DNA from: Bosea vaviloviae
GTDB lineage: Bacteria; Pseudomonadota; Alphaproteobacteria; Rhizobiales; Beijerinckiaceae
Length of the DNA stretch: 64,000 nt
Direction: 5' to 3'
Assembly: GCF_001741865.1 (NCBI RefSeq)
Contig: NZ_CP017147.1
Coordinates: forward strand, 1,479,001-1,543,000
Part shown: positions 26,678 to 35,537 of the stretch, piece by piece
How positions within the stretch are numbered: the stretch's first letter is position 1
How the letters are laid out: each line of letters opens with the position of its first letter
Position numbers and translations under genes: made by a program
Notes under the pieces: generated by a model
Told to the model about the DNA's origin: nothing
Database searches by the model: none
What the model saw: the letters and a program-made list of their open reading frames with translations, nothing else

Positions 26678-27874
26678 ATGACCGCCTCCCTACTCCTTCG
26701 CAACGTTCGCCCTTATGGCAATGCCGCCACCGACATCCTGGTCGTGGACGGCAAGATCAGCCGCATTGCCTCCGCCATCGAGGCCCCTGCCGGTGTGCCG
26801 GTCGAGGATGGCCGCGGCGAGATCGTCATCCCCGGCCTCGTCGAGGCGCATACCCATCTCGACAAAAGCCTCTGGGGCCTGCCCTGGTACAAGAACGAAG
26901 TCGGCCCCAAGCTCCTCGACAAGATCGACAACGAGCGCGAGAACAAGAAGCGCCTGAACATCGACCCCTACAGCCAGTCGGCCCGGCAGAGCATCCAGTC
27001 CTCGCTGATGGGCTCGACCCATATCCGCAGCCATGTCGATGTCGACACCGAGCATGGGATGTGGGGCGTCGAAGGGGTGATGCGCACCCGCGACGAGTAT
27101 CGCGACATCGTCGACATCGAGCTCGTCGCCTTCCCGCAATCGGGCCTGCTGCGCCGGCCGGGCACGCTGGAGCTGATGGACCAGGCGATGAAGGCCGGCT
27201 GCGAGATCGTCGGCGGGCTCGACCCTTGCGCCATCGACCGCGATCCCAAGGGCCATCTCGATGCCGTCTTCGCGCTCTGCCAAAAATACGGCAAGCCGCT
27301 CGACATCCACCTGCACGAGCCCGGCGAAATGGGGCTGTTCTCCTTCGACCTGATCGTCGAGCGGACGCGTGCGCTTGGCATGAAGGGCAAGGTCACGGTC
27401 AGTCACGCCTTCTGCCTCGGTGTCGATGCCGCGCTGGTCGATCCGCTGATCGCGCAGCTCGCCGAGCTCGACATCGCGATCATGACGACGGCCCCCGCCA
27501 GCCGCCCGGCTCCGCCGGTGCGCAAGCTGATCGAAGCCGGTGTGCGCGTCTGCTCCGGCAATGACGGCATCCGCGATACCTGGGGCCCCTATGGCAATGC
27601 CGACATGCTGGAGCGCGCCATGTTCGTCGGCCTGCGCAACAATTTCCGCCGCGACGACGAACTCAGGATGGCGCTCGACGTCTGCACCAGCGAGGGCGCC
27701 AAGGTGATGGAGATCGAAGGCTACGGGCTGGCCGAGGGCAGCAACGCCGATGTCGTGATCCTGCCGGGCGAGACCGTTGCCGAAGCGATCGTGACGCGCT
27801 CGCCCAAGCGCCGCGTTGTCAAGCGCGGCAAGGTCGTCGCGCGCGACGGCGTCTCGATCAGGACCGCGCCGTGA
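26678..27874 (+). CDS. Amidohydrolase, cytosine deaminase-like
   Basis: This is a 398-residue metal-dependent hydrolase of the CodA/cytosine-deaminase branch. Ligands are visible: HTH in IPGLVEAHTHLDKSLWG (about residues 59-61), His in LDIHLHEPGEM, His in VTVSHAFCLG and Asp in CSGNDGIRDTWGPYG. It would hydrolyse or deaminate a cyclic N-containing compound in the cytoplasm. ATG 26678 follows a GAGGAAA ribosome-binding site. It overlaps the next amidohydrolase gene by 4 bp and lies inside a Dpp-type importer operon, so its substrate is probably the imported compound. Confidence 0.88.
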   Translation: MTASLLLRNVRPYGNAATDILVVDGKISRIASAIEAPAGVPVEDGRGEIVIPGLVEAHTHLDKSLWGLPWYKNEVGPKLLDKIDNERENKKRLNIDPYSQSARQSIQSSLMGSTHIRSHVDVDTEHGMWGVEGVMRTRDEYRDIVDIELVAFPQSGLLRRPGTLELMDQAMKAGCEIVGGLDPCAIDRDPKGHLDAVFALCQKYGKPLDIHLHEPGEMGLFSFDLIVERTRALGMKGKVTVSHAFCLGVDAALVDPLIAQLAELDIAIMTTAPASRPAPPVRKLIEAGVRVCSGNDGIRDTWGPYGNADMLERAMFVGLRNNFRRDDELRMALDVCTSEGAKVMEIEGYGLAEGSNADVVILPGETVAEAIVTRSPKRRVVKRGKVVARDGVSIRTAP

Positions 27875-29376
27875 GCTTGCGCGCCGCCAAACGCCTGGAA
27901 GGGCGCATCCTCCTGACCGCGCGCTGGCTCGTCGGCCACGCGCAAGGGCGGCATCGCCTCTATGAGGACGGCGAGATCGTCTTCGAGGATGGCGAAGTCA
28001 TCTTCATCGGCCATGGTTTTCCGGGCGAGGTTTCCAGCCGCATCGACTATGGCAATGCGCTGATCGGGCCGGGTTTCGTCGATTGCGACGCGCTTTCGGA
28101 TCTCGACACCACGATCCTGGCCTATGACAATCAGCCGGCCTGGAAGAAGGGCCGCGTCTGGCCGCGCTCCTATCTCGAAGCCGGCCCCTACGAGATGTAT
28201 TCGCGCGAGGAGCTCGCTTTCCAGAAGAAGCACGCCTTCGCCACGCTGATCCGCAACGGCATCACCACTGCGCTGCCGATCGCCTCATTATTCTACCGCG
28301 CCTGGGGCGAGACGCCCGAGGAATTCCAGGATGCGGCGGAAGCGGCCGCCGGGCTTGGCCTGCGCGCCTATCTCGGCCCGGCCTATCGCACCGGCAATCA
28401 GCTGGTCGAGGCCGACGGCCGCATCACCACGCATTACGACGAGCCGCGTGGCCTGGCGGAACTCGATGCCGCGATCAATTTCTGCGAGCGCAACGAAGGC
28501 GCCGCCGGAGGGCTGATCCGCACCATGCTGGCGCCAGACCGGATCGAGACGTCGACAGCCGAATTGCTGCGTCGCACGGCTGCTGCCGGGCGCGCCCTGA
28601 AGGTGCCGGTGCGCCTGCATTGCTGCCAGTCGAAGATCGAATACGACCTCGTGCTGGCTCAGCATGGTATGAGTCCGCCGGAATGGCTGCAGAGCCTCGG
28701 CTTCCTCAACCAGCGTTCGCTGCTGCCGCACGGGACCTATGTCTCGGGCAGCCGCCATATCGACCGCCCCGGCCGCGACCTCGAGATCATTCGCGATGCC
28801 GGCGCCACGATCGTGCATTGCCCGCTGGTCTCAGGCCGGCACGGCAACGCCATCGACCATTTCGGCCGCTATCGCGAGATCGGGCTGAAGCTCGCCATGG
28901 GTACGGATACAAGCCCGCCCGACATGATCATGAACCTGCAGGTCGGCATGATCCTGGCCCGCACCATGGCCGGCAGCGTCCATGCAGTGCGCAGCGAGGA
29001 TTATTACGACGCAGCGACCATCGGCGGGGCCGAGGCGCTGGGCCGCCCCGATCTCGGCCGGCTCCAGCCCGGTGCGCGCGCCGACATCACCGTCTTCGAT
29101 CTCGACCGCCCGCATCTCGGCCAGGTCATCGATCCCATCCAGACCATGCTGCTCGCCGGTCATGGCCGCGATTTCGCGACGGTGATCATCGACGGGCGCT
29201 TCGTGATGGAGGAGCGCGTGATCCCGGGCGTCGATGAGGCGGCGGACAAGCTCCGTGCTCAAAAGCAGTTCGAGGGCGTGATGGCGCGCTATCCGCAGCG
29301 CACGCATGGGCACCCAGCCGCGAGCGGGATTTTCTCCTCGAGCTATCCGGTCGAACGTGCGGGAGGGGCAACATGA
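27871..29376 (+). CDS. Amidohydrolase-superfamily protein lacking the HxH motif
   Basis: This is a 501-residue protein of the ATZ/TRZ chlorohydrolase-like branch, starting at GTG 27871 (GTGA overlap with the preceding gene). It retains His about 250 (VRLHCCQS), His about 287 (LLPHGTY), His about 316 (IVHCPLV) and Asp about 346 (MGTDTSPPD). The strand-1 HxH metal motif, however, reads GPGFVDCDALSDLD, with Asp and Leu where the two His belong. It may bind metal differently, act as a partner of the 26678 hydrolase, or be a non-hydrolytic member. The 4-bp overlap with dppD downstream keeps it in the operon. Confidence 0.82.
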   Translation: MSLRAAKRLEGRILLTARWLVGHAQGRHRLYEDGEIVFEDGEVIFIGHGFPGEVSSRIDYGNALIGPGFVDCDALSDLDTTILAYDNQPAWKKGRVWPRSYLEAGPYEMYSREELAFQKKHAFATLIRNGITTALPIASLFYRAWGETPEEFQDAAEAAAGLGLRAYLGPAYRTGNQLVEADGRITTHYDEPRGLAELDAAINFCERNEGAAGGLIRTMLAPDRIETSTAELLRRTAAAGRALKVPVRLHCCQSKIEYDLVLAQHGMSPPEWLQSLGFLNQRSLLPHGTYVSGSRHIDRPGRDLEIIRDAGATIVHCPLVSGRHGNAIDHFGRYREIGLKLAMGTDTSPPDMIMNLQVGMILARTMAGSVHAVRSEDYYDAATIGGAEALGRPDLGRLQPGARADITVFDLDRPHLGQVIDPIQTMLLAGHGRDFATVIIDGRFVMEERVIPGVDEAADKLRAQKQFEGVMARYPQRTHGHPAASGIFSSSYPVERAGGAT

Positions 29377-30359
29377 GCGCCGTCGCTTCGCCGCTGCTCT
29401 CGGTGCGCGATCTGCGCATCGTCTTCGATGGCCGTCATGGCCCGTTGACCGCGCTCGACGGCATCTCCTTCGACATCGCGCCCGGCGAAATTCTTGGCGT
29501 GGTCGGCGAATCCGGCGCCGGCAAATCCCTGACCGGAACGGCGGTGATCGGCCTGCTCGATCCGCCGGGCCGCATCAGCGGCGGCTCGATCCATCTCGAT
29601 GGGCGTCGTATCGACGATCTCCCGCCCGAGCCGATGCGCAAGCTGCGCGGCCGCCAGATCGGCGCGATCTTCCAGGACCCTTTGACCTCGCTGCATCCGC
29701 TGCTGACCGTCGGCGACCAGCTTGTCGAGACGATCCTGACGCATCTTCCGGTCGGCAAGGTGCAGGCGCGCAAGCGCGCGCTCGACCTCCTGAAGGAGGT
29801 CGGCATCCCCGCCGCCGAAACGCGGATCGACCAGTATCCGCACCAGTTTTCCGGCGGCATGCGCCAGCGCGTCGTGATCGCACTGGCGCTCTGCGCCGAG
29901 CCGAAGCTGATCATTGCCGACGAGCCGACCACGGCGCTCGACGTTTCGATCCAGGCGCAGATCACCACGCTGCTGAAGCGCCTTTGTCGCGAGCACGGCA
30001 CGGCGATCATGCTGGTGACGCACGATATGGGCGTCATTGCCGAGACGGCTGATCGGGTCGCGGTGATGTATGCCGGGCGCATCGTCGAGATCGGCCCGGT
30101 TGCGGAGGTCACGCGCCGTCCGCATCATCCCTATACCGCCGGTCTGATGGCCTCGATCCCGAGCGTCCACACCCGCAACGCCGTCCTCAGCCAGATCGAC
30201 GGCGCGATGCCGCGTCTGAATGCCATTCCGGAAGGCTGTTCCTTCAATCCCCGCTGCGGGTTCGCAAGCGAGCTCTGCCGCGAGCATAAGCCCGGCTTGC
30301 CGGTCTCGGCCCATGCCGCTGCCTGTCATTTCCCGCTGATGGAGCCGGCGCATGCGTGA
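29373..30359 (+). CDS. ABC transporter ATP-binding protein, DppD-type
   Basis: This is a 328-residue ATPase: Walker A GESGAGKS (about 45-52), FQDPLTSLHP Q-loop, FSGGMRQR signature, IIADEPTTALD Walker B, MLVTHDMG H-loop. The C-terminal oligopeptide-transporter domain with Cys residues (GCSFNPRCGFASELC) is characteristic. It serves the Dpp-type importer of this operon and might also serve the ATPase-less Dpp system at 5226-8511. Confidence 0.94.
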   Translation: MSAVASPLLSVRDLRIVFDGRHGPLTALDGISFDIAPGEILGVVGESGAGKSLTGTAVIGLLDPPGRISGGSIHLDGRRIDDLPPEPMRKLRGRQIGAIFQDPLTSLHPLLTVGDQLVETILTHLPVGKVQARKRALDLLKEVGIPAAETRIDQYPHQFSGGMRQRVVIALALCAEPKLIIADEPTTALDVSIQAQITTLLKRLCREHGTAIMLVTHDMGVIAETADRVAVMYAGRIVEIGPVAEVTRRPHHPYTAGLMASIPSVHTRNAVLSQIDGAMPRLNAIPEGCSFNPRCGFASELCREHKPGLPVSAHAAACHFPLMEPAHA

Positions 30360-31320
30360 GAGCGGCCCCATCCTCACCGTATCGGCCGCTTCCTGCCGCT
30401 TCGACGTCTCGGCGCCGGCACTATCGCGCCTGCTGACGCGCGAGCCGTGCCGTATCCTGCGCGCGGTCGAGACCGTCTCCTTCACGGTCGAGCGCGGCAC
30501 GACCTTCAGCATCGTCGGCGAATCCGGCTGCGGGAAATCGACGCTGGCGCGCATGGTGGTGGGCCTGCAGCGGCCGACCGAAGGCGCGCTGCATTTCTCC
30601 GACATCACCCGCATCGACGGCACGATCGGCCCGCCGCGCGTGCAGATGATTTTTCAGGACCCTTACGCCTCGCTGAACCCGCGCTGGCGCGTCGGCGACA
30701 TCATTGCCGAGCCGATCCGTGAATTGAAGCTGCGTCAGGACGAGGCGGCGATCATGCAGCGCGTCGGCGACCTCCTGGAGATCGTCGGCTTGTCGCGCAC
30801 CGACGCGTCGCGCTATCCGCATGCCTTCTCCGGCGGCCAGCGCCAGCGCATCTCGATTGCGCGTGCGCTTGCGACCGAGGCCGATTTCCTGGTCTGCGAC
30901 GAACCGACCTCGGCGCTCGACGTCTCCGTGCAGGCGCAGATCCTCAACCTGATGGTCAAACTCCAGAAGGAGTTCGGGCTGACCTATCTCTTCATCAGCC
31001 ACAATCTCTCGGTCGTGCGGCACATGTCGGACCAGCTCGCGATCATGTATCTCGGCCGCTTCGTCGAGACGGGGCCGGCAGACGAGGTCTTCGGCAATCC
31101 GCGCCACCCCTATACGCGGCTGCTGCTCGAGACGATCCCCGATGTCGAGAAGCCCAATCGCGCGCGCCGGCCGATGTCGGGCGAGGTGCCGAGCCCGATC
31201 GCGCCGCCTCCCGGCTGCGCCTTTCATCCGCGTTGCGCCATGGCGGCCGATATCTGCCGGGTCGAACGGCCTCCCTTGCGCATTGTGGCGGCTGGCGCGC
31301 TGGCTTGCCATTTCGGCTGA
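30352..31320 (+). CDS. ABC transporter ATP-binding protein, DppF-type
   Basis: This is a 322-residue ATPase: Walker A GESGCGKS (about 56-63), FQDPYASLNPRW, FSGGQRQR, LVCDEPTSALD, FISHNLSVVRHM and the Cys-containing C-terminal domain (GCAFHPRCAMAADIC). The 5' end overlaps DppD by 8 bp. It is the heterodimer partner of 29373-30359. Confidence 0.94.
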   Translation: MRESGPILTVSAASCRFDVSAPALSRLLTREPCRILRAVETVSFTVERGTTFSIVGESGCGKSTLARMVVGLQRPTEGALHFSDITRIDGTIGPPRVQMIFQDPYASLNPRWRVGDIIAEPIRELKLRQDEAAIMQRVGDLLEIVGLSRTDASRYPHAFSGGQRQRISIARALATEADFLVCDEPTSALDVSVQAQILNLMVKLQKEFGLTYLFISHNLSVVRHMSDQLAIMYLGRFVETGPADEVFGNPRHPYTRLLLETIPDVEKPNRARRPMSGEVPSPIAPPPGCAFHPRCAMAADICRVERPPLRIVAAGALACHFG

Positions 31321-31440
31321 TTGCCGCGTTCTGCGGCGATGCTCATAGCCGAGATGCGCGCCAGGCAGCTGCGCGAGCCCCAGGATATCGTGTAGTCCGT
31401 TGTCTGGCGGTGCGGCATCCTGCGCGGCATTCGCGCAAGA

Positions 31441-31494
31441 CTCTGTCACGATGCAAGGCTTGGTCACGATGCAAGACTCGGTCACGATAAAGGA
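31441..31494. repeat. Three tandem 18-bp units upstream of the leaderless binding protein
   Basis: Three consecutive 18-bp units (31441-31458, 31459-31476, 31477-31494) share gtcacgat followed by gcaag or aaag. They lie between the DppF-type stop and ATG 31502, and the third copy supplies the AAAGGA ribosome-binding site. The frame is open through the repeats, so an N-terminal extension cannot be excluded. Confidence 0.7.
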
Positions 31495-31501
31495 CGCCGC
31501 C

Positions 31502-32245
31502 ATGTCATTTCGCCCCGATATCGGCACGATGCCGGAGGAGTTGCGCGAGCGCCTGGCGCCCGGTGGCGTGCTGCGCGCCGGCATCAACCTGTCGAATTTC
31601 CTGCTGGTGTCGAGCCGCACGCCGGATGGCGGCCCCGCCGGCGTCTCGCCCGACATGGCCGGCGCGATCGCCGACACGCTCGGTGTCGCGCTGCGTTATG
31701 TCCCCTATGAATCGCCGGGCCTGCTCGCCGATGCAGCGGGGCGCGACGAATGGGATATCGGCCTGATCGGGGCAGAGCCGCAGCGCGCGGAGGTGATCAG
31801 CTTCACGCCGGCCTATGCCGCGATCGAGGCGACCTATCTCGTTCCCGTGGGATCGCGTTTCCAGAGCCCGGCCGAGGTCGATGCGGCAGGCGTCCGGATC
31901 GCCGTCACCGGCCGCACCGCCTATGGGCTCTGGCTCGACCGCAACATCGCCCATGCCGAATTGGTGCGCTCGACGACGATGGACGAGGCGTTGGCGGATT
32001 TCAGCGACAAGAAGCTCGATGCGCTCGCAGGCTTGCGGCCGCGGCTCAATTCGGATGTCGCGCTGGTTCCCGGTACACGCATCCTCGATGGCCGGTTCAT
32101 GGCGGTTCAGCAGGCGATCGGCGTCCCGAAGGCGACCGGCGATGCGATCGCCTATCTCACGAAATTCGTCGAGGCCGCCAGAAGCTCCGGCTTCGTCGCC
32201 GAGCTCATTCGCAAGCACGGCGTCGAAGGTCTCAGCGTCGCCTGA
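31502..32245 (+). CDS. Leaderless periplasmic-binding-protein-like (family 3 type) protein
   Basis: This is a 247-residue protein with the fold signature of polar amino-acid-binding proteins (GVLRAGINLSNFLLVSS, WDIGLIGAEPQRAEVISFTPAY, VRIAVTGRTAYGLWLDRNI). It begins directly with SFRPDIGTMPEEL and shows no signal peptide. An upstream extension through the tandem repeats from about 31400 adds no convincing leader. It is therefore probably cytoplasmic, as a sensor or enzyme-like protein, or exported with another system's help. It is encoded between DppF and a cupin in the same operon. Confidence 0.75.
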   Translation: MSFRPDIGTMPEELRERLAPGGVLRAGINLSNFLLVSSRTPDGGPAGVSPDMAGAIADTLGVALRYVPYESPGLLADAAGRDEWDIGLIGAEPQRAEVISFTPAYAAIEATYLVPVGSRFQSPAEVDAAGVRIAVTGRTAYGLWLDRNIAHAELVRSTTMDEALADFSDKKLDALAGLRPRLNSDVALVPGTRILDGRFMAVQQAIGVPKATGDAIAYLTKFVEAARSSGFVAELIRKHGVEGLSVA

Positions 32246-32303
32246 GCCTGGCTGCATCCGCCTCTGCCGCATCCGCCTTCAACCTGAAGTGAAAGCCACT
32301 CCC

Positions 32304-32645
32304 ATGAAGATGTCCGAGATCGCTTTTTCCACGGTCGACTGGTCGCAGGTCGAGCCGACCCGCCATGCCGGCGAGGAGGGCGAGGCGACCTGGCGCACGC
32401 GCTTCTTCGGGCCGCAGGACAATCAGATCCGCGTCCGCATCGTCGAATATTCACCGGGCTATGTCGCCGACCATTGGTGCAGCAAGGGCCACGTCATCCT
32501 CTGCCTTGAAGGCGAACTGGAGACGACGCTGGAGGATGGCCGCGTCTCGGTGCTGACGCCGGGCATGAGCTATCAGGTCGCCGACGGCGCCGAAGCGCAT
32601 CGCTCGCGCACGACGAAGGGCGCCAAGCTCTTCATCGTCGACTGA
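32304..32645 (+). CDS. Small cupin, DHCW-motif type
   Basis: This is a 113-residue single-domain cupin. It contains VADHWCSKGHVILCLEGELETTLEDGRVSVLTPGMSYQVADGAEAHRS, in which the DHWC...H and later H residues fit cupin metal-ligand positions. It resembles the family annotated as DHCW-motif cupin-fold proteins. ATG 32304 gives a full domain; it ends the plus-strand operon. It may be an isomerase, or a sensor for the operon's metabolite; the function is unknown. Confidence 0.78.
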   Translation: MKMSEIAFSTVDWSQVEPTRHAGEEGEATWRTRFFGPQDNQIRVRIVEYSPGYVADHWCSKGHVILCLEGELETTLEDGRVSVLTPGMSYQVADGAEAHRSRTTKGAKLFIVD

Positions 32646-32662
32646 AAGAGCTCAGGGGCTGC

Positions 32663-32800
32663 TTGGAAACCTCCCGAGCCCTCATCCTGACGAACCCTTC
32701 CTCACGGCGAGTGGCGAATAGCGAATGGCGAGGTAAAGCTTCCATTCGCCATTCGCCACTCGCCGTCATGGCTCCTCAGGATCAGGGCTGGAGTTTCCAA
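32663..32800. repeat. Large inverted repeat between convergent genes
   Basis: This is a 138-bp element with outer arms ttggaaac / gtttccaa and an inner pair of 25-bp arms (32704-32728 and 32742-32766) that match at 24 of 25 positions. The inner arms are built of gcgaat units. It fills the gap between the convergent cupin and cycloisomerase genes and would serve as a bidirectional terminator or is a MITE-like insertion. No coding potential is seen. Confidence 0.8.
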
Positions 32801-32806
32801 ACGGAC

Positions 32807-33949
32807 TCAGCGCTCGGCCAGGATCCGCGCATTGGCCCGCACCGAGGCTTCGCTGACGCGGATGCCGAGCCCCGGCCCGTCTGGCACCACGACATGCCCG
32901 TTGCGGTTGGCGACGCGCTCCTCCAGCACGTCCTCGGTCAGGACATGGTGGGGCATGTAGAATTCGCAGCCGAGCGAGATGCCGGGCGTCGCGGCGATGA
33001 GCTGGGTGCCGGCGGCAAGCCCGATGCCGCCCTCCCAGAGCGTGCCGCCATAGCCCGGCAGCCCGGCCTGATCGGCGATCGCCATGATGGCTTGCGCCTT
33101 GAGCAACCCGCCCGCCTTCATCAGCTTGACCGAGATCGCGTTTGCGGCCTTGAGGCGGATCACCTCGTTGAGATCGCGGGCGTCGAAACAGCTTTCATCG
33201 GCCAGGATCGGCGTGTCCAACGCCGCCACGAAGGCGGCCATCGCGTCGAGATTGTCGCGCGGAACCGGCTGCTCGATGAAGGTCGGTGCGAACGCGTCGA
33301 CATCGCGCAGGATCTTGATCGCGCCGAAAGGCTGCAGCGCCTGATTGTAGTCGAGCCTCAGGTCGATCGCGTCGCCGAATTCGGAGCGCATCGCTTCGAG
33401 ATGGGCGAGATCCTCCTTATGCGGCTTCACGCCGGTCTTGACCTTGTAGATCACGTTGCCGGCCGGGACCATGGCGCGCATCCGCTCGAGATCGGCGGCG
33501 AAATCCGGATCGGCGATCGAGAAGGAAAGCGGGATCGTGTCGCGCACCCGCCCGCCAAGCAGGTCGGCGACCGAAAGGCCCGAGGCCTTGCCGACGATGT
33601 CGAGGAGCGCCATCTCGATCGCGACCTTGGCCTCGGCATGGCCGACAAGCGCACGGTCGAGCAAGGTCATCGTCTCGCGCACGCGCCTGACGGGGCGGCC
33701 CATCAGTACCGGGCGCAGATAGACGTCGATCGCCGCCAGCGCGGCTTCCGCCGTGCCCGTGAAGACCTCCCAGGGAGCGGCTTCGCCCCAGCCCACCACG
33801 CCGTCGCTTGCCGTCAACTCGACGAGGACGCGCTTGACCGTGCCCTTGACGTTCCCGACGCCCTGGAGCCGGGCCATCTTGATCGGGCTTTCGATGAAGA
33901 AGAGCCTGATCCGCTCGACAACGGCCTGGTTGATGATGTCCTGGCTCAT
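32807..33949 (-). CDS. Enolase-superfamily enzyme, muconate-cycloisomerase subgroup
   Basis: This is a 380-residue enzyme with the muconate lactonizing layout: KVK at about 169-171 (YKVKTG), DYN at about 200-202, Glu about 226 (FIEQP), Asp-Glu about 251-252 (LADES) and Lys about 275 (SVKLMKAGG). Members catalyse cycloisomerisation, o-succinylbenzoate synthesis or dipeptide epimerisation after proton abstraction next to a carboxylate. It overlaps the SDR gene by 4 bp and shares an operon with a His-type importer, which fits a cycloisomerase or racemase acting on an imported amino-acid-like compound. Confidence 0.9.
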   Translation of the reverse strand: MSQDIINQAVVERIRLFFIESPIKMARLQGVGNVKGTVKRVLVELTASDGVVGWGEAAPWEVFTGTAEAALAAIDVYLRPVLMGRPVRRVRETMTLLDRALVGHAEAKVAIEMALLDIVGKASGLSVADLLGGRVRDTIPLSFSIADPDFAADLERMRAMVPAGNVIYKVKTGVKPHKEDLAHLEAMRSEFGDAIDLRLDYNQALQPFGAIKILRDVDAFAPTFIEQPVPRDNLDAMAAFVAALDTPILADESCFDARDLNEVIRLKAANAISVKLMKAGGLLKAQAIMAIADQAGLPGYGGTLWEGGIGLAAGTQLIAATPGISLGCEFYMPHHVLTEDVLEERVANRNGHVVVPDGPGLGIRVSEASVRANARILAER

Positions 33950-34701
33950 GCGAGCCCTCCATTGACGTGTATGATCTGGCCGGTGACGTAGGACGCAGCC
34001 GGCGAGGCGAGGAAGGCGATCATGGTCGCGACCTCCTCGGGCAGGCCGCGCCGCCCGAGCGGAATGATCGCTTCCATGCGGGCGATCGCCTCCAGGCTGA
34101 GCTTGCTGCCCCTGCCTTCGTCCTTGCGAATCAGCCCGGGCGCGACGGCGTTGACGGTGATGGCATCGGCGGCGAGTTCATGCGCCATCAGCTTCACCAC
34201 CGTCTCCAGCGCGGCGCGGCTCACAGCCGTCGCGGCGAAGGGCTGGAGATCGGTGCGCAGGGCGTGGGCGACGAAGGACGAGGTGGCGACGATCCGGCCG
34301 CTGCCACTGGCCTTCAGCAGCGGGCGCGCGGCGCGCGCCATGTGCATGAGGGCGGCAACGGATTCGTCCATCGCCTGCCCGATTTCGCTTTCCGGCAGAT
34401 CCATGACGCCGGCCCTGCGGGCATGACCGGCGACCGCGATCAGGCCGTCGAGTGTGCCAAAGCCATTGGCTGCGAGCGCCACGATCTGGTCGCAGGTCGC
34501 CTTCGCAGCCATGTCGCCAAGGATGGTCTCGACCTTGGCTCCGGCAGTGCGAGCCGCCTCGGCGACGGCGTCGAGCCCGGTGCGATTGGTGCCGGTATGC
34601 AGCACGAGGCCGATACCGGGTCCGGCCAGCAATTGCGCGGTCGCCCGGCCGATGCCGCTCGCCGCACCGGTGACGAGATAGACACGATCGAGGCTGGGCA
34701 T
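33946..34701 (-). CDS. SDR-fold protein without the catalytic Tyr and Lys
   Basis: This is a 251-residue Rossmann-fold short-chain dehydrogenase relative with cofactor motif TGAASGIG at about 11-18. The active-site YxxxK is replaced by T158-A-V-S-R162, the NAG motif reads VAG and the catalytic-Ser region is shifted (TSSFVAHAL). The frame is continuous and the C-terminal GQIIHVNGG is intact, so this is substitution rather than truncation. ATG 34701 follows AAGG at good spacing; a GTG three bases upstream is possible. It lies between the ATPase and cycloisomerase genes and may bind NAD(P) without classical catalysis. Confidence 0.85.
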   Translation of the reverse strand: MPSLDRVYLVTGAASGIGRATAQLLAGPGIGLVLHTGTNRTGLDAVAEAARTAGAKVETILGDMAAKATCDQIVALAANGFGTLDGLIAVAGHARRAGVMDLPESEIGQAMDESVAALMHMARAARPLLKASGSGRIVATSSFVAHALRTDLQPFAATAVSRAALETVVKLMAHELAADAITVNAVAPGLIRKDEGRGSKLSLEAIARMEAIIPLGRRGLPEEVATMIAFLASPAASYVTGQIIHVNGGLA

Positions 34702-35528
34702 CACAGCGCCTTTTCGGCCGGGGCTTGAGCCGCGCCGCCGCGATGGAAATGGCCGAGGAAGGCCTGCGTCGCGGGTTCGCGCGGCGCGTCGATCACTTGC
34801 CGCGCCGGTCCTTCCTCGATGACCACGCCGTCGCGCATGAAGATGACGCGGTCCGCGACCTCGCGCGCGAAGGCGATCTCATGGGTGACGATCACCATCG
34901 TCATGCCTTCCGAGGCCAGCTTCTGCATCACGCCCAGGACCTCGCCGACGAGCTCGGGGTCGAGCGCCGAGGTCGCCTCGTCGAACAGCATCACCTCCGG
35001 CTCCATGGCGAGCGCGCGCGCAATCGCGACGCGCTGCTTCTGCCCGCCCGACAGGCGGCTGGGATATTCATCGACCTTGTCGGCGAGCCCGACCTTGGCA
35101 AGCAGCGCCAGCGCCTGCTCGCGCGCCTGTGCCTTGGGCTTCTTGCGGACGGTGATCGGCGCTTCCATGACGTTGCCGAGCGCCGTCATATGCGGGAACA
35201 GGTTGAAGTGCTGGAACACCATGCCCGTGTTGGTGCGAAAGCGGGCGAGCTCCCTGGTCCTGGGTGGCTTGCTGCCGACACCGAAGGCGAAGCTGTCCTC
35301 TCCGACCCGCACGCGCCCGCCATCGGGCGTCACCAGCAGGTTGATGCAGCGCAGCAGGGTCGATTTGCCCGAGCCGGAGGGGCCGATCAGCGCCACCACG
35401 CTTCCCGCCGCGACCTTCAGATTGATGTCCTTGAGGACGACGAGCTCGCCGAACTGCTTGCGCAGCGCGGCGACCTCGATCTTGGGTGTTTCGATCTCGG
35501 GCGTCTCGATCTTGGGTGTGGTGTCCAT
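34701..35528 (-). CDS. ABC transporter ATP-binding protein, polar amino acid type
   Basis: This is a 275-residue ATPase of the GlnQ/HisP type: Walker A GPSGSGKS (about 49-56), [52 protein letters not shown]. The N-terminal 18 residues are an unusual repeated [18 protein letters not shown] tail encoded by 15-bp tandem units (35476-35520). It follows the permease gene after 9 bp and touches the SDR gene. Confidence 0.93.
   Translation of the reverse strand: MDTTPKIETPEIETPKIEVAALRKQFGELVVLKDINLKVAAGSVVALIGPSGSGKSTLLRCINLLVTPDGGRVRVGEDSFAFGVGSKPPRTRELARFRTNTGMVFQHFNLFPHMTALGNVMEAPITVRKKPKAQAREQALALLAKVGLADKVDEYPSRLSGGQKQRVAIARALAMEPEVMLFDEATSALDPELVGEVLGVMQKLASEGMTMVIVTHEIAFAREVADRVIFMRDGVVIEEGPARQVIDAPREPATQAFLGHFHRGGAAQAPAEKAL
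35476..35520. repeat. Three tandem 15-bp units encoding the ATPase N-terminal tail
   Basis: Three in-frame 15-bp units (35476-35490, 35491-35505, 35506-35520) of the form tcgatcttgggtgtt encode the repeated (P-K/E-I-E-T) tail of the ATPase. Copies 1 and 3 differ at one base, and copy 2 differs more. Confidence 0.8.
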
Positions 35529-35537
35529 CGCCTGGCC

